Shown here piece by piece: positions 1 to 8,315 of a DNA stretch of 39,466 nt. The notes beneath the pieces were generated by a model that was given only the letters and a program-made list of their open reading frames with translations, did no database searches and had not been told where the DNA came from. How positions within the stretch are numbered: position 1 is the stretch's first letter; every line of letters starts with the position of its first letter. The position numbers and the translations under genes are program-made. The stretch lies in the NCBI GenBank assembly GCA_017482945.1, contig JAFUMF010000176.1, positions 1 to 39,466 of the forward strand, given 5' to 3'. Source of the DNA: Lachnospiraceae bacterium. GTDB lineage: Bacteria > Bacillota > Clostridia > Lachnospirales > Lachnospiraceae.

Positions 1-1106
1 CCGAAATCCGCATATGCCCTGGTCTCCGGGACTCCGGTCTCCATTTGGTTCACCGCCACCTGCATTTCCTCATAGAGCGGATGCATTCCTTTCTTCGCGG
101 ACCTTCCATAATCAAGAGTCATCTTCTTCCAGGCCGCCTTCGCCGGATATCCCGCACCGGTCAGAATCAAAAATTCCGACACCAGATCCGGATAATCCTC
201 CATCAAGCTGTTCTCCCGCCGCTTTTTCGCCTCTTCCAAATCACTTTTTTCCTTCAAAAACAGGCACAACGCCGCAACAATCCCCAGAAAAACCAAGACC
301 AGATTCTGCGAGTGCCCCGGAGCATGGTATGTCAGCTTCTTTCCTTCAAATTCCTGCGGCAGAACCACATCCACATATTCCGGCTCCAAAAGCACCAGTT
401 CCTCCATCATGGCAAGAAACCGCTCTTCCATGGATTCCTCAGGCGGATACACCACGACTGGGATCTCCACGATTTCCTCAGCGATTCCATTGGTCAGTGT
501 GGCCTCAAGGAAAACTTGAATTCCAATTTCTCCAAAATCCTTCGTAGTATCATCAAGCCCCAATGAAACATCAGCCATAACTGACTCTTCAACTGCCGCT
601 TCATTGCCATCCACTCCATTGCCCTTCGCCTCAGCCGACCCTGCAGATCCGTCCACAACACCCATCGAACTCACAACTTCCGGCCGGTCCGAATCCCAGG
701 TGACCGTAACACCAAACTCCGGAACTTCCTTCACCAGCTCCAGATCTGACCGCACCTCAGTTAGCGAAGCATTCTCCCCAAGAATCCGCTCACAAAGTAC
801 CTCCACCATCTCTGGCAGCCGCTCCGCAAACTGTTCCGCGGTCAATTTCTGCTCCGGCACCTGAATCACTACCGAAATACCCTGTCCCTCAGTCCCGCCA
901 TCAACCGGATTATCCACAGTCCCTTCCATTCCAGACACCAGTCCATCCACATAAAATTCATAGACTGCCTCACCTTGTCCACAAGGATTCCGAGAAAGTT
1001 TTCCGTTTTCCACAACCGAACTGGCAGAATCCACCGTCTCTGCTGTCAAATAAAGCACCACTCCAGCCCCGACACAGGCAAGATACCGAAACCACTTCCG
1101 CCTCAT
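1..1106 (-). CDS. TadC-like type II secretion F-domain protein with N-terminal ectodomain (partial)
   Basis: Translation of the minus strand from ATG at 1106 stays open to the window edge (368 codons, 3' end missing). Residues 1-24 form a signal or membrane anchor (MRRKWFRYLACVGAGVVLYL). About 240 residues of acidic, Val/Glu-rich extracytoplasmic sequence follow, then a second membrane helix around residue 275 (NLVLVFLGIVAALCLFL). The start of a T2SSF domain comes next (MEDYPDLVSEFLILTGAGYP). In Tad systems two T2SSF proteins, TadB and TadC, form the inner-membrane platform driven by the TadA ATPase; this is the second one. Its ATG overlaps the TadB stop (ATGA at 1103-1106), so translation is probably coupled. 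The long N-terminal ectodomain is larger than in the short classical TadC. Function is inferred from the domain and the operon. Confidence 0.82.
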   Translation of the reverse strand, partial: MRRKWFRYLACVGAGVVLYLTAETVDSASSVVENGKLSRNPCGQGEAVYEFYVDGLVSGMEGTVDNPVDGGTEGQGISVVIQVPEQKLTAEQFAERLPEMVEVLCERILGENASLTEVRSDLELVKEVPEFGVTVTWDSDRPEVVSSMGVVDGSAGSAEAKGNGVDGNEAAVEESVMADVSLGLDDTTKDFGEIGIQVFLEATLTNGIAEEIVEIPVVVYPPEESMEERFLAMMEELVLLEPEYVDVVLPQEFEGKKLTYHAPGHSQNLVLVFLGIVAALCLFLKEKSDLEEAKKRRENSLMEDYPDLVSEFLILTGAGYPAKAAWKKMTLDYGRSAKKGMHPLYEEMQVAVNQMETGVPETRAYADF

Positions 1107-1912
1107 ACCGAAATCTCCAGCATTTTCTTTGCCAGCACAATCGCCCCCAGATACACCACCAGGCACCCAGTCATAATCAACCGACCCACCAGCGTTGTAT
1201 ACAGCACATCAAAGAACCCCGGCGAAGTAACATCCAGATAAACCACGATGAGGATCGGAATCATGTTCATAATCTTCTGCTCCAGCCGTCTCGAGGCCGT
1301 TGCCGTAAGAATATCCTCCTGAATCCGGATCTTCTCGCCGATGATCTCCGCCGTCCGGGCGATGATCTTCATAAGCTCACCGCCACTGACCTTCGCCGCC
1401 AGAAACACGTCCGCAAAGCTTTTCACATCTTCCAGCCCGCTCCGTTTTGCAAAATCCAACAGTGCCTCTTCCAAAGTCCGATTCATCTTCGTCTTTCGGA
1501 TCATCAGCCGGATTTCCTCCGAAATCATGGACTCCCGCCCATAAATCCGGTCCGTTTCCTTCAGGGCCTCCGAGAACGCATTCTCCACCGAATATCCTGC
1601 GTTCAGACACGATGCCAGCGAAAGGATCGCATCCTTAAACTGCCCCCGGAGCACCTCCAGCCGCCTGCGTTTTAAGTCATTCCGAATCATCAGAGGATAA
1701 CAAATTCCAACCGGCACCAAGGCAAGAAACACCCAGACACTCCGGTAAAACACAAAACTCACCAGGCCAACATACAAAATTCCCTGTCCTCCATAGGTCA
1801 GCCATTCCTTCTTACTCAACCAATAGACCTCATAGTTGATACCCGGAAAATCTGAGTTTTTCCCAATGTTTAAGTTCTCCCGTCTTTTTAAGCTCCCCTT
1901 CCACTTTCTCAT
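1103..1912 (-). CDS. tadB: TadB-like type II secretion system F family protein
   Basis: This is a membrane platform protein of the Tad/Flp pilus. It has two hydrophobic segments near the N-terminus (GILYVGLVSFVFYRSVWVFL and following), then a cytoplasmic T2SSF four-helix domain (LRGQFKDAILSLASCLNAGY through SGLEDVKSFADVFLAAKVSGG), and two C-terminal membrane helices (MNMIPILIVVYLDVTSPGFF; LIMTGCLVVYLGAIVLAKKM). The start is uncertain. ATG at 1912 gives 269 residues and an 83-base overlap with TadA. A TTG at 1819 preceded by GAGG is an alternative, but the conserved-looking residues NYEVYWL lie upstream of it, so I prefer 1912. It ends in a four-base overlap with the TadC-like gene. Confidence 0.85.
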   Translation of the reverse strand: MRKWKGSLKRRENLNIGKNSDFPGINYEVYWLSKKEWLTYGGQGILYVGLVSFVFYRSVWVFLALVPVGICYPLMIRNDLKRRRLEVLRGQFKDAILSLASCLNAGYSVENAFSEALKETDRIYGRESMISEEIRLMIRKTKMNRTLEEALLDFAKRSGLEDVKSFADVFLAAKVSGGELMKIIARTAEIIGEKIRIQEDILTATASRRLEQKIMNMIPILIVVYLDVTSPGFFDVLYTTLVGRLIMTGCLVVYLGAIVLAKKMLEISV

Positions 1913-3053
1913 CCGTTCCTGTTTCCACAAAGGTATACAGTGGATTGAGGATAATCTCACCGTCTTCAAATCTGTCCACCTCCTCGATCGCAACCACTTT
2001 CCTGCTCTTATCCCTCATTCGGGCTACATGGACCATGATGTCCACCGCCGATGCGATCTGTCTCCGGATCGCCATAAGCGGAAGATCCGCAGCCATGGAA
2101 ACCATGACCTCCAGGCGCGAAAGCATGTCCCGAACACTGTTGGCATGGCCGGTCGAAAAGCTTCCATCGTGGCCTGTATTCATCGCCTGCAGCATATCAA
2201 AAGCCTCTTTTCCGCGCACCTCTCCCACGATGATCCGATCCGGCCGCATCCGCAGTGCCGCGCGGATCAACCCACCGATTCCAATGGCACCTTCTCCCTC
2301 TGCATTTGCCTCCCTGGTCTCTAACCGCACCAGATTTTCAATATGAGGCAGATTCAGTTCCGCCGAATCTTCGATGGTAATGACGCGCTCCTCTGTCGGT
2401 ATGAACTCCGACAGTGCATTTAAAAAAGACGTCGTTCCTGCGCCGGTACCGCCGCTGACGAAAATATTGTACCGGGCCGCTGTGAGCACTTTCAGAACTT
2501 CTGCGGCCTCCTCCGAAATACTCCCGTACCGAAGCAGCCGTTCCATAGTCATCGGCTCCGGAAATTTTCGGATCGTCAGGATCGGCCCATTGATTGCCAC
2601 CGGCTCCAGCACAACATGAACACGGGACCCGTCGGGAAGTCTCGCATCGGCAATCGGAGAGGAAGTATTGACGATGCGGTTCACCCGCCCGACGATCTGC
2701 TGGATCAAATCCAGAAGCTGTTCTCGTGATTCGAAAGACCGCTCCCACCGCTCTATCCTGCCCCCGGTCTCCACGAACACGTCCTCAGGCCCATTGACCA
2801 TGATCTCCGTAATCGCCGGATCATCCACAAGCTCCTGCAAAATATCCAGCCGTCGAAACGAATCAAACAGCTCCCGCTGAAGCTTCAACCGCTCCCCAAG
2901 AGTCATGACCCCCATATCTGTCCGCTCAAAAATCTTCTCATCGATAATCTGCGAAATTTCCTCATCCGACATCTGTCTCTCGTAGGAAAACCCCTGCAAA
3001 ATCTCTGTTTTCAACTGTTTTTTCAGTCCATGATCCTGCTCTAAACCTGCCAT
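1830..3053 (-). CDS. tadA: TadA/CpaF-family secretion ATPase with degenerate Walker A
   Basis: The 407-residue protein has the normal length and order of a Tad pilus motor ATPase: an N-terminal domain to about residue 150, an Asp box (VITIEDSAEL), the Walker B region (RMRPDRIIVGEVRG), and a His box (GHDGSFSTGHANS). These hexameric ATPases power pilin assembly at the inner membrane. The P-loop reads GGTGAGTTSFLN: the catalytic Lys of GxxxxGK[TS] is Thr (codon ACG, bases near 2434-2436), one base away from AAG. The usually conserved Arg-Asp of the TIRDLIRAALR segment is also Gly-Gly here (IGIGGLIRAALR). Both changes should impair ATP hydrolysis in a family where the lysine is normally essential. 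The gene overlaps tadZ by 13 bases, and the ATG at 3053 follows a GAGG motif. Confidence 0.9.
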   Translation of the reverse strand: MAGLEQDHGLKKQLKTEILQGFSYERQMSDEEISQIIDEKIFERTDMGVMTLGERLKLQRELFDSFRRLDILQELVDDPAITEIMVNGPEDVFVETGGRIERWERSFESREQLLDLIQQIVGRVNRIVNTSSPIADARLPDGSRVHVVLEPVAINGPILTIRKFPEPMTMERLLRYGSISEEAAEVLKVLTAARYNIFVSGGTGAGTTSFLNALSEFIPTEERVITIEDSAELNLPHIENLVRLETREANAEGEGAIGIGGLIRAALRMRPDRIIVGEVRGKEAFDMLQAMNTGHDGSFSTGHANSVRDMLSRLEVMVSMAADLPLMAIRRQIASAVDIMVHVARMRDKSRKVVAIEEVDRFEDGEIILNPLYTFVETGTDEKVEGELKKTGELKHWEKLRFSGYQL

Positions 3054-4066
3054 AAATGCCTCTGTCCTTTCAAAAGTCCCCGGACAAAATCGCCCATGTC
3101 GCCCCAGAGAAGCTCCTGTGGAAAATGCTCCATCCGCTTGGTCCCAGTCATAAGCGGCACATGGATCTTGTGAAACTTCTCCTTAAGCCCCTTATTCCCG
3201 AACCGGTCCACGTACTTCTCAAATTCTTTCAGCTTCGCCTGCGAGATCATATCCTCCTTCACCGGCATATACACCACCTGACAAACATCCAGAATCGGCA
3301 GGACCTGCCTGTCATAATTTCCAATATCCAGCACGATCGTCTCATAACTGCTCTCATTCAAAATCTGCACAAGAAATCCTGCCATTTCCTCCGTCGTCAC
3401 CTGGCTGTAATCATCTGGATACCGAAGCGGCGGAAGCCACGCCATATCCCCCAGGTAATAAATGATCGAATTCAGCCGCAGCGCATGGAACCGCCCCTGC
3501 TTATAATAATAAAGAAGATCCGACATATCCCGCTTCCACTGCTCGTCCAAAAGCTGTGAAAAACCACTGAAGGTATCCAGAGTAATAAAAAGCACCTTCT
3601 CTTCCTTTGCAAGCACCTGCCCGATGGAAAGTGACAGCGACGTTTTTCCGCATCGTCCCACCGGCGAATAAACCCCGATGATCCTCTTGTCCTTCGCCGC
3701 CAGCCCCGGAAACACGCCTTTCACTCCCGGAAGTTCGCAGTAAGCCGCCATCACCTCCCGGATAATATCATCACCGGACTGGTACTTATAAATTTCCCGG
3801 TCTTCCTGGCCCCCGTCTGCGTTTCGCTCCTCTGTAAGATAGATTTTCTGTGCCGCCTGCAGGGCAGAAATCGCCTCCGTATCCATCGGCATTCCCGTCA
3901 AAAGAACATCCACATCATTGCCTCTGGCAAACTCCTCCAGCCGCTCCTTCGAAGTAAAGGCCTGGGCCTTAAAGATCCCCTTCTCTTTTCGGTTTACATA
4001 ATCAGACAGCCGCTCCGCATAAAACGGATCCTCATCATACACCGCCATAATCTTCTTCATCGTCAT
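3041..4066 (-). CDS. tadZ: TadZ/CpaE-like pilus localisation ATPase
   Basis: A 341-residue protein: the first ~125 residues resemble a receiver-like domain (IMAVYDEDPFYAERLSDYV), followed by a ParA/MinD-type domain. The deviant Walker A is IGVYSPVGRCGKTS, followed by FITLDTFSGFSQLLDE and the Walker B-like ETIVLDIGNYD. TadZ/CpaE proteins place the Tad machine at the cell pole. The start was set at ATG 4066 because it forms an ATGA overlap (4063-4066) with the upstream prepilin peptidase frame; the reading frame continues upstream without sense as TadZ. The two glycines of the classical KGGxGKT motif are not kept, but YSPVGRCGKTS is the form I expect for clostridial TadZ, so this does not look like damage. 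Confidence 0.87.
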   Translation of the reverse strand: MTMKKIMAVYDEDPFYAERLSDYVNRKEKGIFKAQAFTSKERLEEFARGNDVDVLLTGMPMDTEAISALQAAQKIYLTEERNADGGQEDREIYKYQSGDDIIREVMAAYCELPGVKGVFPGLAAKDKRIIGVYSPVGRCGKTSLSLSIGQVLAKEEKVLFITLDTFSGFSQLLDEQWKRDMSDLLYYYKQGRFHALRLNSIIYYLGDMAWLPPLRYPDDYSQVTTEEMAGFLVQILNESSYETIVLDIGNYDRQVLPILDVCQVVYMPVKEDMISQAKLKEFEKYVDRFGNKGLKEKFHKIHVPLMTGTKRMEHFPQELLWGDMGDFVRGLLKGQRHLWQV

Positions 4067-4578
4067 CCTCCCAAAACCACTACCGCTAAACGCCGCGCAA
4101 CAGCCATCCACCAACTCACACAATATCCTGCAAGCAAATACGGCGCCAGCCGCATCTTGAGTCCCCGAAGACACAACACCCCATGTCTCCAGATCTTCAT
4201 CCGGACGCACGCCACCAAAAGTGCCAGAACCATCCCGCAAAAAATCATACATCCACCGCGTTCAACTCCAAGAATCCCCACACAGACCGCCATCAGCTTA
4301 ATGTCCCCGGCCCCCAGCATCCTGCACAAAAAGAACACATAAAACACAGCACATGTACCAACGACACGGCCGAAAAATCCCAACAATTCCCCGAAAACAT
4401 CCGGCCGCCCATCAACCAGACCACTCAAAGCATCAATCTCAGCTCCAACTCCAGACCCGAAACCAAGAATCTCACCAACACCAACGATCAGACCAAGTCC
4501 AATGACCCAATGATATACTTTCCCCGTTTTTCAATCCGTCACTGCGGCCAAAAAGAGTACAACAAATAAGCCTGTCAA
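4063..4578 (-). pseudogene. Tad prepilin peptidase (A24 family) interrupted by an in-frame TGA
   Basis: The minus strand from TTG at 4578 (preceded by AAGGAG about ten bases upstream) reads a hydrophobic helix and then the first A24 motif, AAVTD-stop-KTGKVYHW. After that it is open through the second motif GAGDIKLM and four further membrane helices to the TGA at 4063-4065. A24 aspartyl prepilin peptidases use one Asp in the first motif and one in GxGD to cleave (and in some, methylate) prepilins. The TGA at 4531-4533 sits immediately after the first catalytic Asp, where Trp or Arg would be expected. No good start exists between it and the GxGD motif except TTG at 4428, which would yield a 121-residue protein without the first catalytic Asp. 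Sequencing error cannot be excluded. Confidence 0.78.
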
Positions 4579-4932
4579 AATCCAGTCACTCCTTCCGTAT
4601 AAACCAACTAGAAAACAAACATTTCCTTTCGGATACCGCCCCGATTTGGAGCATCCGGCGAATCTGCCGGCAATTTATATGCTAAGTGAAATGAAGAACT
4701 CATTTCTGAATGTGTCATTATTATCCCCGAAATCGGACTGAAAGTAAATATCGAATCTGTAAAAAACGCCCCTTAAAATTCAGCGAATTCTTCCAAAAAG
4801 AAGTTTGACCTCCAAAGAAAAATCTGTCACATTTGTCTATTGCCAAAATTCCCAGTCGCCCATGAATATCCCCAAACACCCGCGGATATACTACCAGTAA
4901 CAAGAAATTCGCCCAAAAAGGAGCAGCCATAC
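4579..4932. other. Intergenic region between the Tad operon and the DUF2508 gene
   Basis: This 354-base stretch separates two divergent genes. It holds the ribosome site of the prepilin peptidase (AAGGAG, minus) and a short perfect hairpin CCGGC/GCCGG at 4655-4670. I see no open frame with coding character and no convincing -35/-10 pair. I looked for a c-di-GMP riboswitch, because Tad pili are often controlled that way, and found none. Confidence 0.4.
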
Positions 4933-5166
4933 ATGATCTTTTCCAATAAAAAATCTCCCCAGAGAACTCAAAACTCCAAAGATATCGCCGAACTGAAAAA
5001 ACAGATCGAAGCCAGCAAACTGGCCATCTCCTCCGCCCAGAACCAGTTCGAGCATGTCGTTGATCCGACGCTCATCGACTGTTACATCTACGAACTGAAC
5101 GCCGCCCAGCTCCGCTATCAGTTTCTCTTAAGAAGCCTGAAAAGTAAGGAACTCATGGAGGCATGA
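4933..5166 (+). CDS. DUF2508 (YaaL-like) family small protein
   Basis: A 77-residue soluble protein with the signature of DUF2508: a coiled, charged N-terminal half (DIAELKKQIEASKLAISSAQ) followed by FEHVVDPTLIDCYIYELNAA and QLRYQFLLRSLK. Members are small conserved proteins of unknown function, often found near recR in Firmicutes. Here the gene is alone, without recR. ATG 4933 was chosen over the upstream ATG at 4840 because AAAGGAG lies ten bases before it and the family similarity starts there. A strong hairpin follows at 5205-5252. Confidence 0.85.
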   Translation: MIFSNKKSPQRTQNSKDIAELKKQIEASKLAISSAQNQFEHVVDPTLIDCYIYELNAAQLRYQFLLRSLKSKELMEA

Positions 5167-5204
5167 TTTCGACTATTTTTTGTTATTTGTCAGGAATTTT
5201 TAAG

Positions 5205-5252
5205 ACGTTCACCATCCTTTTGTGTTATACTAAGGATGGTGAACGTTTTTTT
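5205..5252 (+). promoter_or_regulatory. Perfect 15-bp inverted repeat with an extended -10 promoter in its loop
   Basis: The arms ACGTTCACCATCCTT (5205-5219) and AAGGATGGTGAACGT (5232-5246) pair perfectly and run into a T tract to 5252, a classic terminator for the DUF2508 gene. The 12-base loop and its edge contain TGTTATACT (5223-5231), an exact extended -10 (TGnTATAMT), with no good -35. Transcription from it would begin in the right arm, so its own RNA could not form the hairpin. The response regulator starts 23 bases after the right arm, with AAAGGAGG at 5256-5263. Confidence 0.65.
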
Positions 5253-5269
5253 ATAAAGGAGGACCCCAT

Positions 5270-5965
5270 ATGCAGACAATTCTTGTATGTGATGATGATA
5301 AACAGATCGTCGAAGCCATCAACATTTACCTGACCGGCGAAGGCTTCAACGTGATCAAAGCGTACGATGGCTACGAAGCGCTCGACCTTCTGGCGACCAA
5401 CGAAGTGAACTTAATGATCGTGGACGTGATGATGCCGGGTCTTGATGGAATCCGCACCACCTTAAAAGTGCGCGAGACCAGCAGTATCCCGATCATTATC
5501 CTCTCCGCAAAATCCGAAGACACAGACAAAATCCTCGGCCTCAATATCGGTGCCGACGACTACATCACAAAGCCATTCAATCCGCTGGAGCTTGTGGCCC
5601 GCGTAAAATCCCAGATCCGCCGCTACACCCAGCTTGGTAACCTGAACCAGCAGAACAATTCCCAGGTCTACAAATGCGGCGGCCTGATGATCAATGATGA
5701 AAATAAGGAAGTAACGGTGGACGGCGACCTGATCAAGCTGACCCCGATCGAATACAACATCCTGCTTCTTCTCGTAAAGAACGCCGGAAAAGTATTCTCC
5801 ATCGACCAGATCTACGAAAAAATCTGGAACGAGGATGCCATCGGTGCCGACAATACCGTTGCCGTACATATTCGCCATATCCGCGAAAAAATCGAAATCA
5901 ATCCGAAAGAGCCGCGCTACTTAAAAGTAGTCTGGGGCGTCGGATATAAAATTGAAAAACAATAA
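5270..5965 (+). CDS. OmpR/PhoB-family response regulator
   Basis: This 231-residue regulator pairs with the histidine kinase that begins 11 bases downstream. The receiver domain covers residues 1-118, with acidic residues D8-D10, the phospho-acceptor Asp52 in IVDVMMPG, and the conserved Lys in DYITKPF. The C-terminal winged helix (about 130-228) ends with the typical VHIRHIREKIE and VWGVGYKIE. Phosphorylated by its partner, it would bind DNA as a dimer. Ribosome site AAAGGAGG lies 6 bases before ATG. Target genes are not shown by the sequence; the M20 peptidase downstream of the kinase is the nearest candidate. Confidence 0.94.
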   Translation: MQTILVCDDDKQIVEAINIYLTGEGFNVIKAYDGYEALDLLATNEVNLMIVDVMMPGLDGIRTTLKVRETSSIPIIILSAKSEDTDKILGLNIGADDYITKPFNPLELVARVKSQIRRYTQLGNLNQQNNSQVYKCGGLMINDENKEVTVDGDLIKLTPIEYNILLLLVKNAGKVFSIDQIYEKIWNEDAIGADNTVAVHIRHIREKIEINPKEPRYLKVVWGVGYKIEKQ

Positions 5966-5976
5966 GGAGATCTCCC

Positions 5977-8277
5977 ATGAAACAAAAAGTCCCTTCTACG
6001 TTTTTTAAACGTTTCATCGGCTTTCTCCATGTGGTTTTCGCCTGCGTTACTCTTGTGGGCATCGGTTTTATGTACCTGAACACCAACTATGGCCGTGGAC
6101 TGGACTGGATCAACAACGAATCCTTCGAACAGTCCCCGGACTTCAACAAAAAAGTACAGACCGATATTTCAAATATTTTTAACTACATCAAATACCGCGA
6201 GTTTTTCGAAACAAATGGAGAAATCGACTATTCAAAAACTGTTCTGGAAGTTACTTCCGGCCCCGGCGGAGATAAAACTTACACGTTAAATGACATCATT
6301 CTCTACGGAAAAGAGCTGGGATACTATCTGGATGAAGCCAACGACTATGCACTTCAGGGGCCATATGAAAATCTGGAACTCCCGGAGGAGGCAAACGAAC
6401 GTCTCTATGTCCAGTGGCGCTGTTACCAGTCAGCCGAAGAACTGACCGGTCCGGAGCAGGCCTATGAGACGCTCCCAAAACTGACTTACGAGATTTTAAA
6501 GCGGTATTCCGCCTACTACTCCATCCACTCCAGGCTCATGTCCGACTTTACGAACCTGTATTTCCGCGTGGCGTTCTACTCAAAGAATGATATCATTTAC
6601 CAGATCCACACCAACGCCCCGGAAATGACCACAGAAGACATGATGTCTAAAGGAAAATATGTGTATTACGCCGGCGATTCCAATGATCTGGCAGTGCGGA
6701 CCAATTTTGATTCCACATTCCCGAGCATTCCGGCGCTGATGATCCAGAACAATCCGTACAACAGCACAAAAAACTATGTTGTGATCGGTCTGGACACATC
6801 CTATAAGGCGAACGACGACTATTACCAGGCATACACCACCTACAACCGTTCCACGGAGACATTTATTAATGGTATTTATCTGACCGTCGCAGGTCTGGCA
6901 GGCTCTCTTCTTACATTCTTCATCCTGCTGTTCCTGTCGGGCCATAACACCTTTGACGATAAGACCGTTTCCATGTACCCGCTTGATAAACTGAAAACAG
7001 ATTTCTTCTTATTAATTATGATGCTTGTCACATACCTCGGTATTTCAGTGGGTGCGCCGACGCTTTCGAAGCTTCTTCATCTGGTGGTTGCCTCCAATTA
7101 CTGGGAGCGCGCGAACCGCATGGTCATGTTCGGCGTCATTTATTTCTGCATGCTGCTGACATTTTTCAGCCTGGTGCGCCGCTACAAAGCAGAGACCCTC
7201 TGGTCCAACAGCTTCCTTCACGATCTGACAAATGCGCTGTCTGAGAGCACCTTCAAATATCGCCTGACCATGGTATACGTGCTTTATTTAAGCTACAATG
7301 TGTTCATTATCACCATCGGCGCGTTCTATGTGCTGAACAATGGCGACGAATCCCTTCGCTCCATCCCGTTCATCGCAGGCATGATCGTCTGGATCGTGGG
7401 AAACCTGGTCGTGTTCTACCATCTCTACCGCAACGCCAAGCAGACCGACATGCTCCATCAGGCAATCGAAAAGCTTGCGGCCGGTGAGACCAGCTATAAA
7501 GTAGATGTTTCCGAATTTTCCAGCCTCGAGGCCAGCCTGGCTGAGGGACTGAACCGGATCAGTGACGGTCTTGAGACCGCCCTCGCTGAGCAGGTCAAGA
7601 GCGAGCGACTGAAAGCCGACCTGATCACCAATGTTTCCCACGATATCAAGACACCATTGACCTCGATCATCAACTACGTGGATCTGATCAAACGTGAGAA
7701 GATTGATAATCCGACGGTTCAAAAATATCTGGAAGTCCTGGATCAGAAGTCCCACCGTCTGAAAACTCTGACGGAGGACCTTGTCGAAGCATCCAAGGCA
7801 AGCTCCGGCAACATCAAACTGGAAATGAACCATATCGATATCGTCGAGCTGGTTCAGCAGACCAACGGTGAATTCGAAGAGAAATATGCATTCAGAAAGC
7901 TTGAAATGGTCAACAACTTGCCGAACGAAGTCATTTTAATCGAGGCAGACGGAAGAAGGCTGTGGCGAGTTCTTGAGAACCTTTACAACAATGCATGCAA
8001 GTACGCGCTGGAAAATACTCGTGTGTACATTTCCGTGGAAGACAGAGGTTCCGATGTGGTATTTTCCATTAAGAACATCTCCGCCGATCCGTTAAACATC
8101 AGCCCGGATGAGCTGACCGAGCGATTTGTCCGCGGCGATGTCTCCCGTACAACAGAAGGCAGCGGCCTTGGACTTTCCATCGCCAAGAGCCTGACTCAGT
8201 TACAGGGCGGCAAATTCTTGATCACCATCGACGGCGACCTGTTTAAGGCCGAGGTTTCATTCCCGATCAAAAACTAA
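5977..8277 (+). CDS. Multi-pass membrane sensor histidine kinase
   Basis: A 766-residue sensor. One membrane helix at about 12-34 is followed by a ~260-residue extracytoplasmic domain. Five further helices lie near 299-321, 341-362, 381-402, 431-453 and 465-486, then a HAMP-like linker. The HisKA domain has the H-box VSHDIKTPLTS with His555. The HATPase domain carries NLYNNACKYA (N box) and TEGSGLGLSIAKSL (G2 box). It autophosphorylates on His555 and passes the phosphate to the upstream regulator. The extra bundle of helices between sensor and kinase is more than the usual two. The ligand is unknown. No terminator separates it from the M20 gene 38 bases downstream. Confidence 0.93.
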   Translation: MKQKVPSTFFKRFIGFLHVVFACVTLVGIGFMYLNTNYGRGLDWINNESFEQSPDFNKKVQTDISNIFNYIKYREFFETNGEIDYSKTVLEVTSGPGGDKTYTLNDIILYGKELGYYLDEANDYALQGPYENLELPEEANERLYVQWRCYQSAEELTGPEQAYETLPKLTYEILKRYSAYYSIHSRLMSDFTNLYFRVAFYSKNDIIYQIHTNAPEMTTEDMMSKGKYVYYAGDSNDLAVRTNFDSTFPSIPALMIQNNPYNSTKNYVVIGLDTSYKANDDYYQAYTTYNRSTETFINGIYLTVAGLAGSLLTFFILLFLSGHNTFDDKTVSMYPLDKLKTDFFLLIMMLVTYLGISVGAPTLSKLLHLVVASNYWERANRMVMFGVIYFCMLLTFFSLVRRYKAETLWSNSFLHDLTNALSESTFKYRLTMVYVLYLSYNVFIITIGAFYVLNNGDESLRSIPFIAGMIVWIVGNLVVFYHLYRNAKQTDMLHQAIEKLAAGETSYKVDVSEFSSLEASLAEGLNRISDGLETALAEQVKSERLKADLITNVSHDIKTPLTSIINYVDLIKREKIDNPTVQKYLEVLDQKSHRLKTLTEDLVEASKASSGNIKLEMNHIDIVELVQQTNGEFEEKYAFRKLEMVNNLPNEVILIEADGRRLWRVLENLYNNACKYALENTRVYISVEDRGSDVVFSIKNISADPLNISPDELTERFVRGDVSRTTEGSGLGLSIAKSLTQLQGGKFLITIDGDLFKAEVSFPIKN

Positions 8278-8315
8278 ACGTTATGATTTATCACTAATTA
8301 TTTAGGAGGGTTACT

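Noticed and set aside
14-2750. Open frames on the strand opposite the Tad genes
   Set aside because: They are Ser/Pro/Arg-rich, lack ribosome sites and mirror the codon pattern of the real minus-strand genes.
3600-3700. Defective Walker A in TadZ
   Set aside because: YSPVGRCGKTS lacks the classic KGG, but it keeps GKT and is the form I expect in clostridial TadZ, so it is not evidence of damage.
4531-4533. Selenocysteine at the TGA of the prepilin peptidase
   Set aside because: A24 peptidases have no known selenocysteine, the position is not catalytic in a way Sec would serve, and no clear SECIS-like hairpin follows the codon.
4579-4932. c-di-GMP riboswitch in front of the Tad operon
   Set aside because: The conserved GEMM sequences are not present on either strand.
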